Positions 1 to 6,254 of a stretch of 11,206 nt of DNA are shown here, piece after piece. The position numbers and the translations under genes are program-made. The notes beneath the pieces are model-generated. The model did not search any database and was not told where the DNA came from. It worked only from the letters and a program-made list of their open reading frames with translations. The stretch comes from Acidimicrobiales bacterium (GTDB lineage Bacteria; Actinomycetota; Acidimicrobiia; Acidimicrobiales; Palsa-688), in the NCBI GenBank assembly GCA_030039575.1, contig JASHVH010000080.1, positions 1 to 11,206 on the forward strand. The letters are read 5' to 3'. Numbering within the stretch: position 1 is the stretch's first letter; each line of letters opens with the position of its first letter.

Positions 1-477
1 CTGGTGGAGTTGGCCCGCGCTATCGGTGGCTTCTGTATCGGGGTGGCCGCCCACCCCGCAGGCCACCCTCGCTCAACCAGCATGGCCGGCGACAGGCGTT
101 TCCTGGTGGAGAAATTGCGGGTGGCGGATTTCGCGGTGACGCAGTTCTTCTTCGAGGCGGCCGACTATTTCTCGCTCGTCGACGACGTGGAGGCCGTCGG
201 TCTCAGCAAACCGGTCCTACCCGGCATCATGCCGGTCACGAGCCTCTCTTCGGTCCCCCGCATGGCGCAAATGGGTTGTGCCGTGCCGCTCTGGCTCATT
301 GAACGGCTGGAGGAGGCCCACAGGCGAGGTGGGCCGGCGGACGTGAGCAGGGCCGGCGTTGATGCGGCGACGGAACTATGTGCGGCTCTGCTCGACAAAG
401 GCGCCCCCGGGCTGCATTTCTATACGCTCAACCGCTCAGAGGCGACTCGGCAGATCCACGCGAGGCTAGGGTTATAG
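1..477 (+). CDS. metF: Methylenetetrahydrofolate reductase, C-terminal part (5' end outside window)
   Basis: This is the C-terminal half of a MetF-type flavoprotein, which reduces 5,10-methylene-THF to 5-methyl-THF for methionine synthesis in the cytoplasm. The frame is open from base 1 and the domain start is missing, so the gene begins upstream. Family landmarks visible are the strand with IGVAAHPAGHP (compare the VAAYPEVHP region of E. coli MetF), the VTQFFFEAADYF segment (the QFFF motif of the TIM barrel), PGIMPVTS, and the C-terminal HFYTLNR motif close to the end, as in E. coli. About 158 residues are visible of a usual length near 290-300. The stop is TAG at 475-477. Of the entry, the enzyme identity is secure; the NADH or NADPH preference cannot be judged. 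Confidence 0.94.
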   Translation: MVELARAIGGFCIGVAAHPAGHPRSTSMAGDRRFLVEKLRVADFAVTQFFFEAADYFSLVDDVEAVGLSKPVLPGIMPVTSLSSVPRMAQMGCAVPLWLIERLEEAHRRGGPADVSRAGVDAATELCAALLDKGAPGLHFYTLNRSEATRQIHARLGL

Positions 478-503
478 CTTTTCGCCTCTGGTCCTTCCGG
501 GCG

Positions 504-714
504 CGAATAAAACCTGTGGCTTACCCCTCCTTCGAGGGGGCCGCTTTGTGCATTTATGGACGGTCACCGGGGGCAAAGTGGTACTTTTGCCCGGTTCCCG
601 GCTAAAAATGCCAACGGCGCGGGACCGGCGAATAAAAGATGAGGCTCGCGGGTCCCTGTCGGGCCCGGCTATTTGCATTTTTCTACGCCGGCCGGCTCAG
701 TGGTACCCAAGATG
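504..714. repeat. Two diverged direct copies of a hairpin-bearing element
   Basis: Copy 1 is about 504-592 and copy 2 about 629-714. Exact short blocks recur at a nearly fixed offset: CGAATAAAA at 504-512 and 629-637 (offset 125), GCATTT at 550-555 and 675-680 (offset 125), AGTGGTAC at 577-584 and 699-706 (offset 122). By eye, an ungapped comparison of 504-556 with 629-681 matches at roughly 65 percent of positions. Each copy holds a compound hairpin with a 4-nt loop (518-542; 650-666). Copy 2 overlaps the restored 3' end of the methyltransferase. Nested inverted repeats (AAAAATGC 604-611 with GCATTTTT 675-682; GGGACC 621-626 with GGTCCC 651-656) surround copy 2, and a separate 7-bp hairpin lies at 571-592. 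The function is unknown. Confidence 0.55.
518..542 (+). terminator. Hairpin 3' of metF, possible terminator
   Basis: About 40 nt after the metF stop there is a perfect 6-bp stem, CCCCTC (524-529) with GAGGGG (534-539), closed by a 4-nt loop. An outer GGC/GCC pair (518-520 with 540-542) extends it, with TTA bulged on the 5' side. Only a weak T-run (545-547) follows, so it is not a classical intrinsic terminator in this direction. Read on the minus strand, the stem is followed by ACAGG and then TTTTATT, which is more terminator-like. It is also part of the duplicated element described separately. Confidence 0.5.
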
Positions 715-794
715 CGTTCGTTGGTTATGCGGACGGCCTCGGGGTTGTCGTCCACCAGAAGGTAACGCCGGCCCAGCCGCTTCGCTGCCACCCC
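669..794 (-). other. Out-of-frame C-terminal tail of the methyltransferase
   Basis: If one G is added to the G4 run (plus-strand C791-C794), the minus-strand reading after GSGTTG becomes [17 protein letters not shown] and then [11 protein letters not shown], ending at a TAG at 669-671. That is the consensus continuation of beta-class methyltransferases after motif I, including the acidic strand end LLVDDNP expected for SAM binding. The restored protein would be about 280 residues from the ATG at 1510, a normal family length. The sequence shows directly that the correct coding is present but one frame away. Whether this is a sequencing or assembly homopolymer error, a real inactivating mutation, phase variation or ribosomal frameshifting cannot be told from one sequence. 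Confidence 0.85.
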
Positions 795-1510
795 GTCGTC
801 CCGCTACCGCAGAAAAAATCGGCCACCAGGTCCCGGGGGTTGCTGGACGCCCTGATTATCCGTTCCAGCAGTTTCAGCGGTTTCTGGGTCGGGTACCCCG
901 TCCGCTCGGCCCCGCTGGTCGGCACGATCGTGAGCCACCACGTGTCCGTCGGTAGTTTCCCGAGAGCCGTCTTTTCCGGGCCTACCAGACCCGGGGCCAT
1001 ATAGGGGATTCGGTCGATGTCCTCGGTGTTGAAGGTCCAGCGGGCGGATTTCGAGTACCAGAGGATGTTGTCGTGCTTCCTGGGCCAGCGGTCACGAGCC
1101 CGGCCACCGTAGTCGTACGCCCAAATGACCTCGTTCAAGAAACGGTCCGGCCCGAACAGCTCATCGAGCAGCAAGCGGCCGTAGTGGGCGGCATGAAAGT
1201 CGAGGTGCAGGTAAAGCGATCCAACGGGGCTCAGCGCCCGGTGGATCTCGGCCAGGCGCTCGTGAAGGAAACCGAGGTACTCGTCCAGGCCCATCTCGTC
1301 GCTGTAGTGGTGAGACGAGACCACCTCGAAGGGATAGCGGCGGCCGGCAAAGCCGTTGCGCGCCTTCTCGCCTGCGCCCGTCCTGATGGCATCAAGCCGG
1401 CGGACCTGGCGGGTCCCGAAAGGCGGGTCGATGTAGACGAGGTCGAGGCAGGCGGAGGGGAGCCGGCGCAACACATCCAGGTTGTCGGCCAGGATCACAC
1501 CCTCCACCAT
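725..1510 (-). CDS. Site-specific DNA methyltransferase (beta-class, DPPF type), frameshifted near C-terminus
   Basis: SAM-dependent adenine-N6 or cytosine-N4 DNA methyltransferase. Motif IV DPPF lies near residue 28, after the typical [12 protein letters not shown] opening; motif I FFCGSGTT lies near residues 232-239. This order (catalytic motif first, SAM motif last) is the beta class. TPTQKP-like [15 protein letters not shown] precedes motif I, as usual. The start ATG at 1510 is preferred over 1570 because family homology begins there and a -10-like TATTGT lies 6 nt upstream. After GSGTTG the frame runs into [13 protein letters not shown], which is not family-like, and stops at 725. A single missing base in the C4 tract at 791-794 explains this (see the 669-794 entry). 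No restriction endonuclease is visible nearby, so it looks like an orphan enzyme; the target sequence cannot be read from here. As written the SAM domain is truncated. Confidence 0.85.
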   Translation of the reverse strand: MVEGVILADNLDVLRRLPSACLDLVYIDPPFGTRQVRRLDAIRTGAGEKARNGFAGRRYPFEVVSSHHYSDEMGLDEYLGFLHERLAEIHRALSPVGSLYLHLDFHAAHYGRLLLDELFGPDRFLNEVIWAYDYGGRARDRWPRKHDNILWYSKSARWTFNTEDIDRIPYMAPGLVGPEKTALGKLPTDTWWLTIVPTSGAERTGYPTQKPLKLLERIIRASSNPRDLVADFFCGSGTTGWQRSGWAGVTFWWTTTPRPSA

Positions 1511-1516
1511 GCGCAA

Positions 1517-1522
1517 ACAATA
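1517..1522 (-). promoter_or_regulatory. -10-like hexamer of the methyltransferase gene, leaderless arrangement
   Basis: On the minus strand TATTGT stands exactly 6 nt before the ATG at 1510, and no purine-rich Shine-Dalgarno is present. That spacing would place the transcript start at or next to the start codon. No convincing -35 is seen. Confidence 0.4.
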
Positions 1523-1879
1523 AGGCTGCGTTGGTGACGCGACGCGGACCCGGGTGAGCCGCCCGCCCACCCGGCCCGCTCACCGCCCGGCGGGGCAACC
1601 CGCCCGCCGCTTCCGCCTGCTCGGCGGTCACCGGAGAGCCGAACCCGCCATGAGCTCTGCCTGTTTCCCCGCCTGGGGCCCCAACCCCAGGCCAAACGAC
1701 TCAGGGGCCTGCTTGAAAAGAGCCACCGGGCGTTCGCCGATCCTGAGCAACGATCGATGATAGATAGACGCCGGTCCTTGACCGTCGGGCGAACGTCCGG
1801 CGCCTCTTCTTCATTAGCCCGCGAGAGACCTGTGCTCCCAGAGGCGGGGGGCCCATCCCCGCCCTGGGCCGTGCTGGCG

Positions 1880-1885
1880 TATGCT
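1880..1885 (+). promoter_or_regulatory. -10-like hexamer of icd, possibly leaderless
   Basis: TATGCT lies 8 nt before the icd ATG at 1894, with only GGCCCGCC between, so no Shine-Dalgarno supports this start. This matches the arrangement at the methyltransferase and the ATPase. A second in-frame ATG at 1912 exists, but it would remove residues that belong to the expected N-terminal region. Confidence 0.35.
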
Positions 1886-1893
1886 GGCCCGCC

Positions 1894-3090
<1,197 letters not shown>

Positions 3091-3096
3091 CGGGCC

Positions 3097-4173
3097 ATGG
3101 TGGAAGAGACGGGAAAAGCGGCGCGAGCGGGACGGGCGGGCCAGCCGGGTCACGAAGGAGCCGCCGGTGGCGGCAAGGCACCGGTGCGGGTCGCCGTCAC
3201 CGGTGCCGCCGGCCAGATCGCCTACAGCCTTCTGTTCAATATCGCGAGCGGGTCGATGCTGGGCCCAGACCAACCGTTGGTGCTGAACTTGCTGGAAATC
3301 CCCGAAGCGCTCGGCGCCCTCAAGGGCGTAGTAATGGAGTTGCAGGACTGCGCCTTGCCGCTCCTGACCGGTGTGAGCATGAGCTCGGACCCCGAAGAGG
3401 CCTTCGGCGATGTCGAGATCGCCCTGCTCGTCGGTGCCCGGCCACGGGCTAAAGGTATGGAGCGCCGCGACCTGCTGGAGGCCAACGGCGCCATCTTCAC
3501 GGTCCAGGGCAGGGCGCTGGCTGCCAGTGCCAGCCGGGACGTGCGCGTGCTCGTCGTCGGCAACCCGGCCAACACGAACTGCCTGATCGCGGCGCATAAC
3601 GCCGGGCTAGGCCCCACGCCCCTGCGGCCTGAGCGGTTCGCGGCCATGACCCGGCTCGACCACAACCGGGCGATGGCACAAGTGGCGATCCGGGCTGGAG
3701 CCCCCGTGGCCGCGGTCACGAAGATGTCGATCTGGGGCAACCACTCGGCGACGCAGTACCCCGATATCTTCCACGCCAAGGTGGGCGATCAGCCGGCCCT
3801 GGAGGCGGTCGGCGGCCTCGATTGGGTCGAAAAGGAACTGATCCCCACCGTTCAGCAACGAGGGGCAGCCATCATCGAAGCCCGGGGCTCGTCGAGTGCG
3901 GCCTCCGCCGCCAACGCGGCCAGCGACTCGTTGAGGGACTGGGTCGGCGGCACCAGGGAAGGCGACTGGACCTCGATGGCGGTGTTCTCAGACGGCTGCT
4001 ACGAGACGCCCGAAGGGGTCTACTGCAGCTACCCCGTTACCACTTCTCGCGGGGAGTACCACGTTGTCGAGGGGCTCGCAATCAACGACTTCTCTCGAGA
4101 ACGGATCGACCGCAGCACGGCGGAGCTCCTTGACGAACGAGACAGTGTCGCCAGCCTCGGGTTGCTGCCCTGA
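3097..4173 (+). CDS. mdh: Malate dehydrogenase, NAD-dependent, with N-terminal extension
   Basis: Interconverts malate and oxaloacetate in the TCA cycle. The Rossmann fold starts at [18 protein letters not shown] (residues 30-47). LLEIP places Glu67 at the end of the second strand, where an acidic residue favours NAD over NADP. The mobile loop [15 protein letters not shown] (113-127) holds the substrate arginines; NPANTN (156-161), the TRLDHNRA aspartate D188 with R191, and H216 in [12 protein letters not shown] complete the active site. This is the cytosolic-like (type 2) family common in actinobacteria. At 358 residues it is about 30 longer than usual because of a Gly/Ala/Arg-rich leader (residues 1-28). 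The only late in-frame alternative is GTG at 3184 (V30), which lacks a well-spaced SD; an upstream GAAGGAG (3154-3160) is too far away. The start at 3097 is therefore likely but not certain. It sits 6 nt behind icd. Confidence 0.96.
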   Translation: MVEETGKAARAGRAGQPGHEGAAGGGKAPVRVAVTGAAGQIAYSLLFNIASGSMLGPDQPLVLNLLEIPEALGALKGVVMELQDCALPLLTGVSMSSDPEEAFGDVEIALLVGARPRAKGMERRDLLEANGAIFTVQGRALAASASRDVRVLVVGNPANTNCLIAAHNAGLGPTPLRPERFAAMTRLDHNRAMAQVAIRAGAPVAAVTKMSIWGNHSATQYPDIFHAKVGDQPALEAVGGLDWVEKELIPTVQQRGAAIIEARGSSSAASAANAASDSLRDWVGGTREGDWTSMAVFSDGCYETPEGVYCSYPVTTSRGEYHVVEGLAINDFSRERIDRSTAELLDERDSVASLGLLP

Positions 4174-4247
4174 GCGCGGCGGGCGACGGCGTAACCCCGC
4201 TGCTCGATGCGAGGGATGGGGCTCAGCCGAACAAGTGCGAGCACCCG

Positions 4248-4282
4248 GGCCCAGTCAGTGGGCCAGACCAGGGGACCTGGTC
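4248..4282. terminator. Two tandem hairpins between convergent genes
   Basis: GGCCCA (4248-4253) pairs with TGGGCC (4259-4264) around a 5-nt loop. Directly after it, GACCAGG (4266-4272) pairs perfectly with CCTGGTC (4276-4282) around a 3-nt loop. They sit between mdh (+), ending at 4173, and the small minus-strand gene, whose TGA at 4281-4283 overlaps the last arm. No T-tract follows on either strand, so a bidirectional, non-canonical terminator is inferred from position and structure. Confidence 0.55.
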
Positions 4283-4496
4283 AGTGAGATAGAGCCGGCG
4301 GGCCCACCAGCCCTAGCCGGTGAAGGTACGAAAGTTTTCGCTCTACGGCTGACCGCCACGCAGTGAGGTCAGTGTCGAAGTGGGCTCTGTCACCGTCCTC
4401 GTACGCGTGCTCGAGCTCGTCAAACGCTTCGTCTTCGGCGTCGAGCAGGGCACGGTACTTCGAGAGGAAGTGATCGTCCACGACATCGCAGAGCAT
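4281..4496 (-). CDS. Small acidic protein of unknown function
   Basis: A 71-residue protein that I do not recognise. It is rich in Asp, Glu and Ala, with a helix-prone core (LLDAEDEAFDELEHAYEDGD, then a segment ending AVERKLSYLHRLGLVGPP). There is no signal peptide, membrane segment or metal-binding cysteine pattern. The start is set by a strong Shine-Dalgarno GGAGGT (4505-4510, minus strand) 8 nt before the ATG at 4496. A longer reading from an ATG at 4529 would start inside a palindrome and lacks an SD. A promoter with 17-bp spacing lies upstream (4547-4575). It faces mdh and is separated from it by two hairpins. Coding potential is supported by the SD, promoter, charge periodicity and isolation; the function is unknown. 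Confidence 0.72.
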   Translation of the reverse strand: MLCDVVDDHFLSKYRALLDAEDEAFDELEHAYEDGDRAHFDTDLTAWRSAVERKLSYLHRLGLVGPPALSH

Positions 4497-4504
4497 TACG
4501 TTGC

Positions 4505-4510
4505 ACCTCC
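4505..4510 (-). promoter_or_regulatory. Shine-Dalgarno of the small acidic protein gene
   Basis: GGAGGT on the minus strand, 8 nt before ATG 4496. It is the strongest ribosome-binding site in the window and fixes the start of a short gene that would otherwise be ambiguous. Confidence 0.75.
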
Positions 4511-4513
4511 GGG

Positions 4514-4546
4514 GGTAGCCACAAAGCATTTTTGCTTTGACCTACC
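4514..4546 (-). promoter_or_regulatory. Interrupted palindrome at the predicted transcript start
   Basis: The inner stem CAAAGCA (4522-4528) pairs with TGCTTTG (4533-4539) around TTTT. An outer stem GGTAG (4514-4518) pairs with CTACC (4542-4546), separated by a 3/2-nt internal loop. With the -10 at 4547-4552, transcription to the left would start near 4540, so the inner stem would form the very 5' end of the mRNA, just before the SD at 4505-4510. It could be an operator overlapping the promoter or a 5'-terminal RNA hairpin affecting stability or translation. The structure is plainly in the sequence; the role is inference. Confidence 0.6.
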
Positions 4547-4575
4547 ACTATCGCCGTTCCGGCCGATCAGATCAA
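4547..4575 (-). promoter_or_regulatory. Predicted promoter of the small acidic protein gene
   Basis: On the minus strand TTGATC (4570-4575) and GATAGT (4547-4552) are separated by 17 bp, each matching four of six bases of the housekeeping sigma consensus. It is the best promoter match seen in the window and points at the small gene starting at 4496. Confidence 0.55.
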
Positions 4576-4730
4576 CTCTTTGGCGGGCTTTCTTCGCAAC
4601 TGCCTAAGTTCGTGGGCCGTAATTTCGAGGCTTGGAAGCGACGCCACCGCTGTGCGCGGCAGGCAGCAGAAGAACCGGTGACCCGGTCGCGATCGCAACC
4701 TGCGCCCGCCGATGCCCTCGGTGGCCAACC

Positions 4731-4790
4731 TGGGGCTGCAAAGGTGTTGCGGGGCTGCAAAAGTAATCGCAACAACACTTTGCCGCCCCA
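4731..4790. repeat. Long imperfect stem-loop with a duplicated arm
   Basis: The left arm 4731-4749 pairs with 4773-4790 in about 17 bp (6 + 6 + 5) broken by one mismatch and one bulge. The loop contains a second exact copy of the arm's GGGGCTGCAAA (4732-4742 and 4751-4761, spaced 19 nt). The right arm TTTGCCGCCCC could therefore pair with either copy. It lies 3' of the DUF2510 gene on the minus strand, beyond the tandem array, and may serve as a transcript end; no T-tract follows. Confidence 0.55.
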
Positions 4791-4800
4791 GAACCGGCCG

Positions 4801-4885
4801 TGAGGGCTCCCGCCTGAGGGCTCGCGCCGCGAGAGCGCCGGCCTGAGGGCTCCGGCCTGAGGGCTCCGGCCTGAGGGATCGGGCC
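4801..4885. repeat. 14-nt tandem repeat array
   Basis: Six head-to-tail units of consensus TGAGGGCTCCGGCC: 4801-4814, 4815-4828, 4829-4843 (degenerate, 15 nt), 4844-4857, 4858-4871 (identical to the previous unit) and 4872-4885, with a further degraded unit after it. The array ends 19 nt from the stop codon of the DUF2510 gene. An inverted single unit (GGAGCCCTCGCGG) occurs inside that gene's 3' end near 4937-4949. Confidence 0.85.
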
Positions 4886-4904
4886 GCGAGGGCGAGGATG
4901 TGCC

Positions 4905-5774
4905 CTATTCCAGCCTGCAAGCCGACAGGCCCAGGTTGGAGCCCTCGCGGTCGGCCTCCAGAGCCTGGTCGTCCGCCTGGCGGCGGGCCACGCTGGCCGC
5001 CAGCCGGGCTTGCTCAGGCATCTCCCGCAGGACGGTGCGCCCGTGGACTCGCGCCGCCGGCCCGACGATGCCGGCGTAATGGCGCTGGTCAGCGATGTAG
5101 TTCTTCCACGCCTGCAGCCATTCAATTACTAGGGACTGCAGGCCTCCGGCCACCGGGATGCTGGCCAACTGCTGGCTAAGAAGGTCCAATTGGTCAGCCG
5201 CCGTCGCGATGCTCGGCCCATTGACGCTGTTGGCCAGCACATAACGGTACTCAGGGAGCGTGGCCGCACAGGCTCCGTTGGCCTGGGTGGTGAAGTTCGC
5301 CTCGGCGGCCTGGTCCAGGAGCGCGGGGTTGCCCTTCGTCTCATAGGGTGACATCACGGCCACGCTCGACACCACCACGGCGGCGGCCACCATCACCAAC
5401 GCGGCCAAAAGGACCAGGGGCCGGCGGGCCGGCCCCAGCCTGGCGGCCGGCTGTGGCCCGGAGGAGACGACCGGTCGTGAAGGCGGCCCGCCACCCCTGT
5501 GCCACCCTTCTGACTGTCTCAGCCGCCACGGCCCGAACAGGTCCCGCGACCAGGCGCCGCTGGTTACCGGTGCTCGTAGCTCGTGCGGGTGGACCGGCCC
5601 TTCAACGGAGCGGTCAAGTTCCTCGTCGTCGACCTCGAAGGGCTCCGCCCCTTTGGCCCAGGCAGGTTGGGAACGGGCGCGTCCGGTCCAGGAGCTGCCG
5701 TCCCAGTAGCGCAAGGAGCGCGGCTCGTCAGGGTTGCGGTACCAGCCAGGCCTCGTAGGTGGGTAGCGAGCCAT
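4905..5774 (-). CDS. DUF2510-domain single-pass membrane protein
   Basis: A 289-residue membrane-anchored protein of unknown function. Residues 8-35 form a DUF2510 module (RPGWYRNPD, then LRYWDGSSWT), a short Trp-rich domain typical of actinobacterial membrane proteins. A Pro/Gly/Arg-rich linker follows. One transmembrane helix lies at about 119-141 (LVLLAALVMVAAAVVVSSVAV). The remaining ~145 residues, probably extracytoplasmic, look helical, with a pair of cysteines (one in GACAATLPEYRYVL and one near the end). There is no catalytic motif. The ATG start at 5774 lies 10 nt after the stop of the SCP2-like gene, implying cotranscription. The SD is weak (GATGGG at 4 nt or fewer from the ATG), consistent with translational coupling. 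Confidence 0.85.
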   Translation of the reverse strand: MARYPPTRPGWYRNPDEPRSLRYWDGSSWTGRARSQPAWAKGAEPFEVDDEELDRSVEGPVHPHELRAPVTSGAWSRDLFGPWRLRQSEGWHRGGGPPSRPVVSSGPQPAARLGPARRPLVLLAALVMVAAAVVVSSVAVMSPYETKGNPALLDQAAEANFTTQANGACAATLPEYRYVLANSVNGPSIATAADQLDLLSQQLASIPVAGGLQSLVIEWLQAWKNYIADQRHYAGIVGPAARVHGRTVLREMPEQARLAASVARRQADDQALEADREGSNLGLSACRLE

Positions 5775-5784
5775 CGCCCATCAC

Positions 5785-6159
5785 TCAGTAGGTCGTGCCG
5801 GCCCGCATGGCCGCAGGGAGGAGGTCCAAGCCCGAAAGGCTCGGCTGTTTGGCCGAGAGCGCCCCGATATCGCCTGAGACGCGAGCCTGTCCCGCAGCCA
5901 GGGCGTCGAGCGCCGAAAGCTTCCCGCCAGCTATGCCCGACAGAGTGGCGTAATCGCTCTTCATCTCGACCTGAGCAGGCAAGAACGCAGCCTCCTGCGA
6001 CACCACCCCGGCTCTCTCGCCCCGGACCACTACCTGGTACCGTACATCGCCATCGGGGGTACCCGAAACCGCCACTTCGACTATCAGATCTGGGTCACCC
6101 GGCTCGTCTCCCACCCTGGGCAACTCGTCGAACCACGCACGCGACAGGAAACGCGCCAC
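5785..6159 (-). CDS. SCP2-like sterol/lipid-binding domain protein
   Basis: A 124-residue protein with the layout of small actinobacterial SCP2-like proteins. FLSRAWFDEL opens the fold, followed by beta strands (LIVEVAVSGTP, DVRYQVVVRGERAGVV), then the signature helical part DYATLSGIAGGKLSALDALAAGQARVSGDIGAL. The family binds hydrophobic ligands, but no substrate can be assigned here. There is no signal peptide or membrane segment. The start is GTG at 6159; no good SD is present, and AGATCT about 7 nt upstream may be part of a -10 for leaderless expression. It precedes the DUF2510 gene by 10 nt and diverges from uppP across 95 bp. Confidence 0.82.
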   Translation of the reverse strand: MARFLSRAWFDELPRVGDEPGDPDLIVEVAVSGTPDGDVRYQVVVRGERAGVVSQEAAFLPAQVEMKSDYATLSGIAGGKLSALDALAAGQARVSGDIGALSAKQPSLSGLDLLPAAMRAGTTY

Positions 6160-6175
6160 CTCACAGATCTACCAG

Positions 6176-6203
6176 TTGCCGAGCTTGCCCGGCAGATTAA
6201 CCT
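6176..6203 (+). promoter_or_regulatory. Possible uppP promoter
   Basis: TTGCCG (6176-6181) and TAACCT (6198-6203) are spaced 16 bp, in the 95-bp gap between the SCP2-like gene and uppP. The match is moderate. A hairpin follows in the predicted 5' UTR: GGCGGG (6213-6218) with CCCGCC (6226-6231), 7-nt loop, about 10 nt before the SD. Confidence 0.35.
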
Positions 6204-6254
6204 GGTTGCGCCGGCGGGGTGACCACCCGCCTGTCCGCTTGAGGAGAGTGCCCC

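Larger units (their letters stand above)
1511..1893. other. Divergent intergenic region between the methyltransferase and icd
   Basis: About 380 bp without a supportable gene; open frames here are shadows of icd or low-complexity GC sequence. It contains a strong perfect hairpin, GCCTGGGG (1671-1678) with CCCCAGGC (1685-1692), loop of 6 nt, upstream of both divergent genes and so not an obvious terminator for either. A short AT-richer patch, GATCGATGATAGATAGAC at about 1752-1769, could hold promoter elements (TAGATA after a TG), but I cannot match a -35. CGCCGG and CCGGCG flank about 22 nt in the 1770-1800 area. No tRNA, riboswitch or repeat is recognised. Confidence 0.5.
4576..4904. other. 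Intergenic region with stem-loop and tandem array
   Basis: About 330 bp downstream of the DUF2510 gene and upstream of the small-gene promoter. Both strands have open frames here, but none has a usable SD or a recognisable fold, and the minus-strand frame would run through a 14-nt array whose period is not a multiple of three. I therefore call no gene. The structured parts, 4731-4790 and 4801-4885, are listed separately. Bases 4576-4730 show nothing I can name. Confidence 0.5.

Noticed and set aside
571..592. Shared motif GGCAAAG...GTACTTTT at 571-592, 9735-9750 and (minus strand) 4758-4785 as a common operator
   Set aside because: Resemblance is short and differently spaced; at 9743-9748 the TACTTT part is better explained as a -10 element, and the contexts are unrelated.
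4201..4282. tRNA-like folding downstream of mdh
   Set aside because: Two simple adjacent hairpins only; no cloverleaf, T-loop or acceptor stem can be built.
4537..4803. Plus-strand 88-codon frame starting at TTG
   Set aside because: No SD, start inside the palindrome of the opposite gene, Arg-rich random-looking product.
4801..4885. CRISPR array
   Set aside because: Units are 14 nt, adjacent with no spacers, and no cas genes are present.
4567..4920. Minus-strand frame after the DUF2510 gene
   Set aside because: It runs through the 14-nt tandem array, overlaps the DUF2510 stop, has no SD and shows no conserved pattern.
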